DNA of 64,000 nucleotides from Acidobacteriota bacterium (GTDB lineage Bacteria > Acidobacteriota > Terriglobia > Bryobacterales > Bryobacteraceae): the NCBI GenBank assembly GCA_003223115.1, contig QHXW01000099.1, positions 37,627 to 101,626 of the forward strand, written 5' to 3'. Shown here in pieces: positions 61,301 through 64,000 of this stretch. The translations under genes were made by a program, and so were the position numbers. The notes under the pieces were generated by a model that ran no database searches, was not told where the DNA came from, and worked only from the letters and a program-made list of their open reading frames with translations. Every line of letters begins with the position of its first letter. Position 1 is the stretch's first letter.

Positions 61301-61911
61301 TCCACACCGCTGAATAGCGCTCGAGAGACGTCCGCGAAAAGCGGCCGGGGCGACGTGCCCCATGTTTCCGAAACTGGCGCGAAGCGCCAAAGCCGACCGT
61401 CCTTCCATTGCTGATTCCAAAGGCCAACGCGATAGTGGAGCGCATTTTCCGCCGCGCTTGCGATTTCGTAGCGCACTAGGTCCCGCGGAAGAACGAAAAA
61501 ACGCGCACTGCGGACTTGGCCGAGCGAATCCAGCCAGCGCACAAGGCCGCGTTCGAAATCGTGGTCGGCAGGATTGAATTCGGCTTGGAATACGCCTTCC
61601 GCGACTGGAGTGTGCCGGGCAGGCATGGGAGACGCGCCTTGAAAATCAGCCGCCAGCGGTAGGGCGCGGATTTTCAGCAGCCGGTCCAGGTGGCGGCTCA
61701 CCTCCGCCGCCTGTTTTTCAATGGTGAACTCGTCGTGGCCGGGCTCCATGTACGCGGAGAGGGCGTCCCACGGATTCGTCCTGCGAAAACGGACCGGATA
61801 CGGTTCTGTCGCGGAAAAGGGCGCCGGCGCCGCACGTTCGGTGAGCGACCAGGCAAGTCCAGTGGCTGCGGCGGATTCCAGAAACCGGCGGCGGGTTAAA
61901 CGTGGGGCCAT
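58363..61911 (-). CDS. Tat-exported FG-GAP / ASPIC-UnbV / TPR protein
   Basis: 1182 residues from the ATG at 61911, chosen because it starts a Tat leader (MAPRLTRRRFLESAAATGLAW). An N-terminal domain of about 200 residues is followed by six FG-GAP/VCBS blades with Ca-binding loops (DIDGDGWDEVYV, DYDRDGLVDLYL, DYDGDGWPDLYV, DYDGDGRQDLYV, DFDNDGSPEIYI, DFDGDGNLDLLL). Next come an ASPIC/UnbV domain (SAGSGYISQHTKVLHAGL; VRVQWPSGQVQEF) and about six C-terminal TPRs (ERALILLPDSVDAWNNLGSL and similar). Such proteins are expanded in Solibacter-type Acidobacteria; function is unknown, probably extracellular or periplasmic binding. Confidence 0.88.
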   Translation of the reverse strand: MAPRLTRRRFLESAAATGLAWSLTERAAPAPFSATEPYPVRFRRTNPWDALSAYMEPGHDEFTIEKQAAEVSRHLDRLLKIRALPLAADFQGASPMPARHTPVAEGVFQAEFNPADHDFERGLVRWLDSLGQVRSARFFVLPRDLVRYEIASAAENALHYRVGLWNQQWKDGRLWRFAPVSETWGTSPRPLFADVSRALFSGVDSYERQLLRGTPYWCARLDSACGIDVYGNNGIAVGDIDGDGWDEVYVCQPAGLPNRLYKRRADGGMEDITERMGVGILDDTTAALFVDFRNSGRQDLVVLTIGNPLLFLNEGGAFRHRPQAFRFANRPQGTFTGMAAADYDRDGLVDLYLCTYVYFQSEDQYRYPLPYHDARNGPPNFLFRNRLTKDGRGFFEDVTSAVGLNENNDRYSFAPAWCDYDGDGWPDLYVANDFGRKNLYKNERGRFHDVADAAGVEDIGPGMSAAWFDYDGDGRQDLYVSNMWTASGRRVVEQLVETGFKTAPGAKPDQLADAYRRHAKGNSLYRNRGDGTFEETESAEGVEMGRWAWAADAFDFDNDGSPEIYIACGMLTNSSEQDLMSFFWRQVVAHSPATKTAAPDYENGWNALDQWIREDYSWNGREPNVLYARRAGRFYDFSGVSGIDFADDSRAFAATDFDGDGNLDLLLKSRLGPQVRALRNDWGGAHKSIAIALIGVQSNRDGIGAFVEVRHAGGRVVRHLSAGSGYISQHTKVLHAGLADSAVAEKVRVQWPSGQVQEFENLPAGFRYQIVEGSRDLKRRPFLRRNETQDPAPAAAGKAVPDNQPRFEPAWLLEPVPLPDRRKGPGFVCLIAGAAGASLITVPKDVPVDIVDLSKEDPDLAAGYALFRRYLFDYRTALTLPFVILVDGRGQAHKVYPSLPDDADLRRDLELLRDPNRERLVLPFPGRYYTQPRRNYFRLGAAFFWAGYPEQSLVYLNEVLRQDSANGKTHLAVGNIHLEAGRYELARRHLERALILLPDSVDAWNNLGSLEMAAKNYPAALADFEKAMAVHADSFSLVGAGQAHAALGDAAAAEKMFRGALDKDGHDAEAANQMGLLLARQNRNEEARKYFQQAITSRKDHTSAINNLGVLYMQMDQVDDAMAAFRYGIELAPDYDTLYLNLARVYVRSGQREKAREILQQLLARKPESTVARRALQELGER

Positions 61912-62004
61912 GCTCTGGCGTAGGATAGCATCGGCCCGCTGCGCCCTGAATCGAAGGAGGAGGAAACACGCGCTGCCGGCCGATCTGCGCCCAACTCCCA
62001 GGCA

Positions 62005-62055
62005 TTTGAACACGTTCAAAAAAGGCTTGACTTAACGGCAGTCCGGCCCTATGCT
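62005..62055 (+). promoter_or_regulatory. Promoter and probable operator of the TetR gene
   Basis: A 16-base inverted repeat TTTGAAC-AC-GTTCAAA (62005-62020) lies just before a sigma70-like promoter: TTGACT (62027-62032), 17-base spacer, TATGCT (62050-62055). TetR regulators commonly bind such palindromes at their own promoter, so autorepression is inferred. The palindrome also lies about 95 bases before the divergent ASPIC/TPR gene. Confidence 0.65.
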
Positions 62056-62114
62056 GGTGGCGCTCCATGGATGAGTGGTCCCGGCGGCTTCCCGCATAGT
62101 TGGATGGTAAACAC

Positions 62115-62849
62115 ATGACCTCCACAAACAGCCAGCCGGACCGGACGCCCGCGGCCGGACGACCCGCATCCAGCAAATCGGAAGAGACACGCGCCCGCAT
62201 TCTCGGTTCGGCGCTGGCTTCGTTTCGTACGCGAGGTTTCCACCAGACCACAATGCGGGAGGTCGCGGTCGACGCCGGCGTAGCTGTGGGCGCTGCGTAT
62301 TACTACTTCGACTCGAAGGATGCGCTGGTTATGGCGTTTTATGAGCGTGCTCAGCAGGAAATGGAACCGTTGCTCAGCGAGGCGCTCTCGAGCCACGATG
62401 CCCTGGAGCGCCGGCTGCGCGCCCTACTCGAGGTGAAGTTTGATTATTTTCGAGCCAACAGGAGCTTGCTCGGAGCGCTCTCGGCACATGTGGACCCACA
62501 GCATCCGCTGTCTCCTTTCAGCGAAGAAACACGGGAGATTCGCGACAAGGACATCTGGTTCTTTGCCCGCGCGCTCGAGGGAACCAGCATGCGCGTGCCC
62601 GCGGACTTGAAGGCGCGTCTTCCGCGGATCCTCTGGATGTACCAGATGGGGCTGCTTCTGTTCTGGATGTATGACCGCTCTGCGGAACAAGCCAGGACAC
62701 GGCAACTGGTCGATAAGAGCCTGGCGATTGTAGTGAGTCTGATCCAGTTCTCCGGCTTTCCGCTCATGAGGCCCGTGCGCAAGCGAGTTGTGGATTTATT
62801 GCAGACGGTCTTCGGAGATGAGCCGGTACCGGCGAGGATCGAAGCATGA
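62115..62849 (+). CDS. TetR/AcrR family transcriptional regulator
   Basis: 244 residues from the ATG at 62115. The HTH is typical: TRARILGSALASFRTRGFHQ, TTMREVAVDAGVAVGAAYYY and FDSKDALVMAFY (about 30-80). The C-terminal ligand domain includes RILWMYQMGLLLFWMYDRS, as in fatty-acid-responsive or YbiH-like TetR proteins. Its stop overlaps the epimerase start (ATGA), so it probably controlled that gene. Confidence 0.9.
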   Translation: MTSTNSQPDRTPAAGRPASSKSEETRARILGSALASFRTRGFHQTTMREVAVDAGVAVGAAYYYFDSKDALVMAFYERAQQEMEPLLSEALSSHDALERRLRALLEVKFDYFRANRSLLGALSAHVDPQHPLSPFSEETREIRDKDIWFFARALEGTSMRVPADLKARLPRILWMYQMGLLLFWMYDRSAEQARTRQLVDKSLAIVVSLIQFSGFPLMRPVRKRVVDLLQTVFGDEPVPARIEA

Positions 62850-63969
62850 AGACCATCGTCATTGCCGGGGGAGGCGGTTTTTTGGGCAGTTCACTCGCGG
62901 CGTACCTGTCAGGTGTCGGCTATCGCGTGGTCATCCTTTCCCGCTCGTTCTCGTTGAGAAGGGAAGGGACTCTCCGGTCCCTTCGAACGCCGCGCGTGAC
63001 GTGGAAACTGTCGCTTGGGATGCAAAAACTCCAGGGCCCCGGAGCGAAACGCTGGAAGGCGCCACGGCTGTTGTCAACCTGGTAGGCAAGAGCGTAAACT
63101 GCTGCTACACGCCGGAGAACCGTCGAGAGATTCTCGAGTCCCGGCTTGATTCCGTTCGCGTTCTGGGCGCGGCAATCGCCGGTTGCCGTTGGCCTCCGGA
63201 GGTGTTCGTGCAGGCCGGTTCACTGGCAATTTACGGCGATGCGGGCGACAGAATCTGTACCGAACGAACTCCCCCGGCGACCGGTTTTTCCGCCAATGTC
63301 TGCCTAGCTAGCTCTCCACTAACTGGGCCTTAAGTCCTGCATTTTCAGCCGGGACGTTCTGGCCCTGTTAGTGGTGCCAGAGACGCCCGCAACGCGGTCG
63401 TCAGACGCTTAGCTCTCCACTAACTGGGCCTTAAGTCCTGCATTTTCAGCCGGGGCGTTCTGGCCCTGTTAGTGGCGCCAGAGACGCCCGCAACGCGGTC
63501 GTCAGACGCTTAGCTAGCGCTGCCGGCAACGCGAACCGTCACGTTGCGGATCGGTTTCGCTCTGGGCCGCAATGGCAGTGCGCTTCAGGCACTTGCCGCT
63601 CTAGCGAAATGGTTTCTCGGCGGAACAGTGGGCAGCGGGGACCAGTACATTACTTGGATTCACATCGACGACCTCAACGAGATGTTCCGCGGGGCGATTG
63701 AGAAATCCGATATTTCCGGGGTTTTGAACGCCACCGGCCCGTCGCCGCTCACGAACCGGGAATTCATGCTCGCCTTGCGTTCCGCGTTGCATCGGCCCTG
63801 GGCTCCGCCAACACCATCATGGGCGGTGAAGATGGGAGCCTTCATCTTGAGAACCGAGCCCAGCCTGGCTTTAACAGGCCGCCGCTCGATGCCCAGCCGT
63901 TTCCTGGAATACGGCTTCACGTTTCGTTTCCCCGATCTGAGGACGGCCTTGGCGGACATTACCGCATAA
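62846..63969 (+). pseudogene. TIGR01777-type NAD-dependent epimerase, disrupted by tandem repeat
   Basis: The start (MKTIVIAGGGGFLGSSLAAY) is an SDR Rossmann motif. The frame shifts near 62960-63000 and continues VETVAWDAKTPGP, EGATAVVNLVGKSVNCCYTP, ENRREILESRLDSVRVLGAA, QAGSLAIYGDAGDRICTE to SANVCLA at about 63310. There a 202-base tandem repeat with stops interrupts it. After the repeat, LPATRTVTLRIGFALG, YITWIHIDDLNEMF, SGVLNATGPSPLTNREFM and TGRRSMPSRFLEYGF complete the protein at 63969. Repeat and frameshift make it inactive. Intact members are of about 300 residues. Confidence 0.8.
63309..63510. repeat. Tandem duplication of a 101-bp hairpin-forming unit
   Basis: Two copies (63309-63409, 63410-63510) differing at two positions, flanked by TAGC on both sides. 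In each, CCACTAACTGGGCC pairs with GGCCCTGTTAGTGG (one mismatch in 14) around a loop of about 30 bases; an AGACGC-rich tail follows. It sits inside the epimerase gene and replaces about ten codons. Confidence 0.9.
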
Positions 63970-64000
63970 GTTCCACCCGAAAGTTCAGAACAGCAGCTTC

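Noticed and set aside
63309..63510. The 101-bp units as integron attC sites or a CRISPR array
   Set aside because: The arms CCACTAAC/GTTAGTGG do not match the RYYYAAC/GTTRRRY core sites, there is no integron integrase, and there are only two contiguous copies with no spacers.

Overview
The window reads as a high-GC soil or sediment acidobacterium of the Solibacter/Bryobacter type. This is an inference from gene content: Tat-exported FG-GAP/ASPIC-UnbV/TPR proteins, several Gfo/Idh/MocA dehydrogenases paired with TIM-barrel sugar isomerases, S9 peptidases, DUF2911, a stand-alone four-helix-bundle (S23) gene and FtsX-type permeases. No rRNA or tRNA gene was recognised.

Layout. 0-4.2 kb: tesA divergent from ybbA-ybbP, the order known from E. 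coli. 4.5-6.1 kb: an M13 peptidase N-terminus fused to a transposase-like C-terminus, a DUF2911 protein and a frameshifted ribbon-helix-helix antitoxin. 6.1-9.9 kb: a leftward operon (Gfo/Idh/MocA dehydrogenase, sugar isomerase, amidohydrolase, msrB) with ATGA overlaps. 10.3-13.3 kb: a frameshifted methyltransferase and a decayed prolyl oligopeptidase. 13.3-19.6 kb: APC permease and the arginine cluster argF-[S23 gene]-argG-argH-argR, with a near-perfect ArgR operator before argF and a terminator after argR. 20-24.4 kb: small hypothetical protein, TPR protein, MacB-type permease, broken Uma2 and TolC-like protein. 24.4-29.5 kb: H+-pyrophosphatase, a TIM-barrel protein and a decayed TonB receptor. 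29.7-33.0 kb: sdhCAB. 33.2-36.2 kb: DUF4440 lipoprotein, gatB, hicBA and a Bcp/PrxQ peroxiredoxin. 36.2-44.0 kb: a leftward run phoH-ybeY-corC-era-BON-SMP30-nudix-mutS2. 44.5-48.0 kb: a ZIP transporter followed by decayed, phage-like genes. 48-58.3 kb: a dehydrogenase, CCA-adding-type enzyme, Xer recombinase, an unknown protein, 2H phosphoesterase, uvrA and an S9 peptidase. 58.4-64 kb: a large ASPIC/TPR protein, a TetR regulator with a visible promoter and operator, and an epimerase broken by a 101-bp tandem repeat.

The most notable observation is at 35701-36153. The Bcp/PrxQ reading frame carries a single in-frame TGA exactly at the peroxidatic cysteine (TPG-TGA-TQE). A hairpin with an 8-bp stem and a G-first three-base loop begins ten bases after the TGA, with its loop 18 bases downstream. 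This is what a bacterial selenocysteine insertion element looks like, so the gene is best read as a selenoprotein and not as a pseudogene.

The window also holds many frameshifted genes, nearly all accessory (toxin-antitoxin, S9, TonB, Uma2, phage-like, epimerase, methyltransferase). The long core genes (argG, argH, sdhA, gatB, mutS2, uvrA, hppA) are intact. That contrast favours real gene decay over poor sequence quality, although errors cannot be excluded for single cases.
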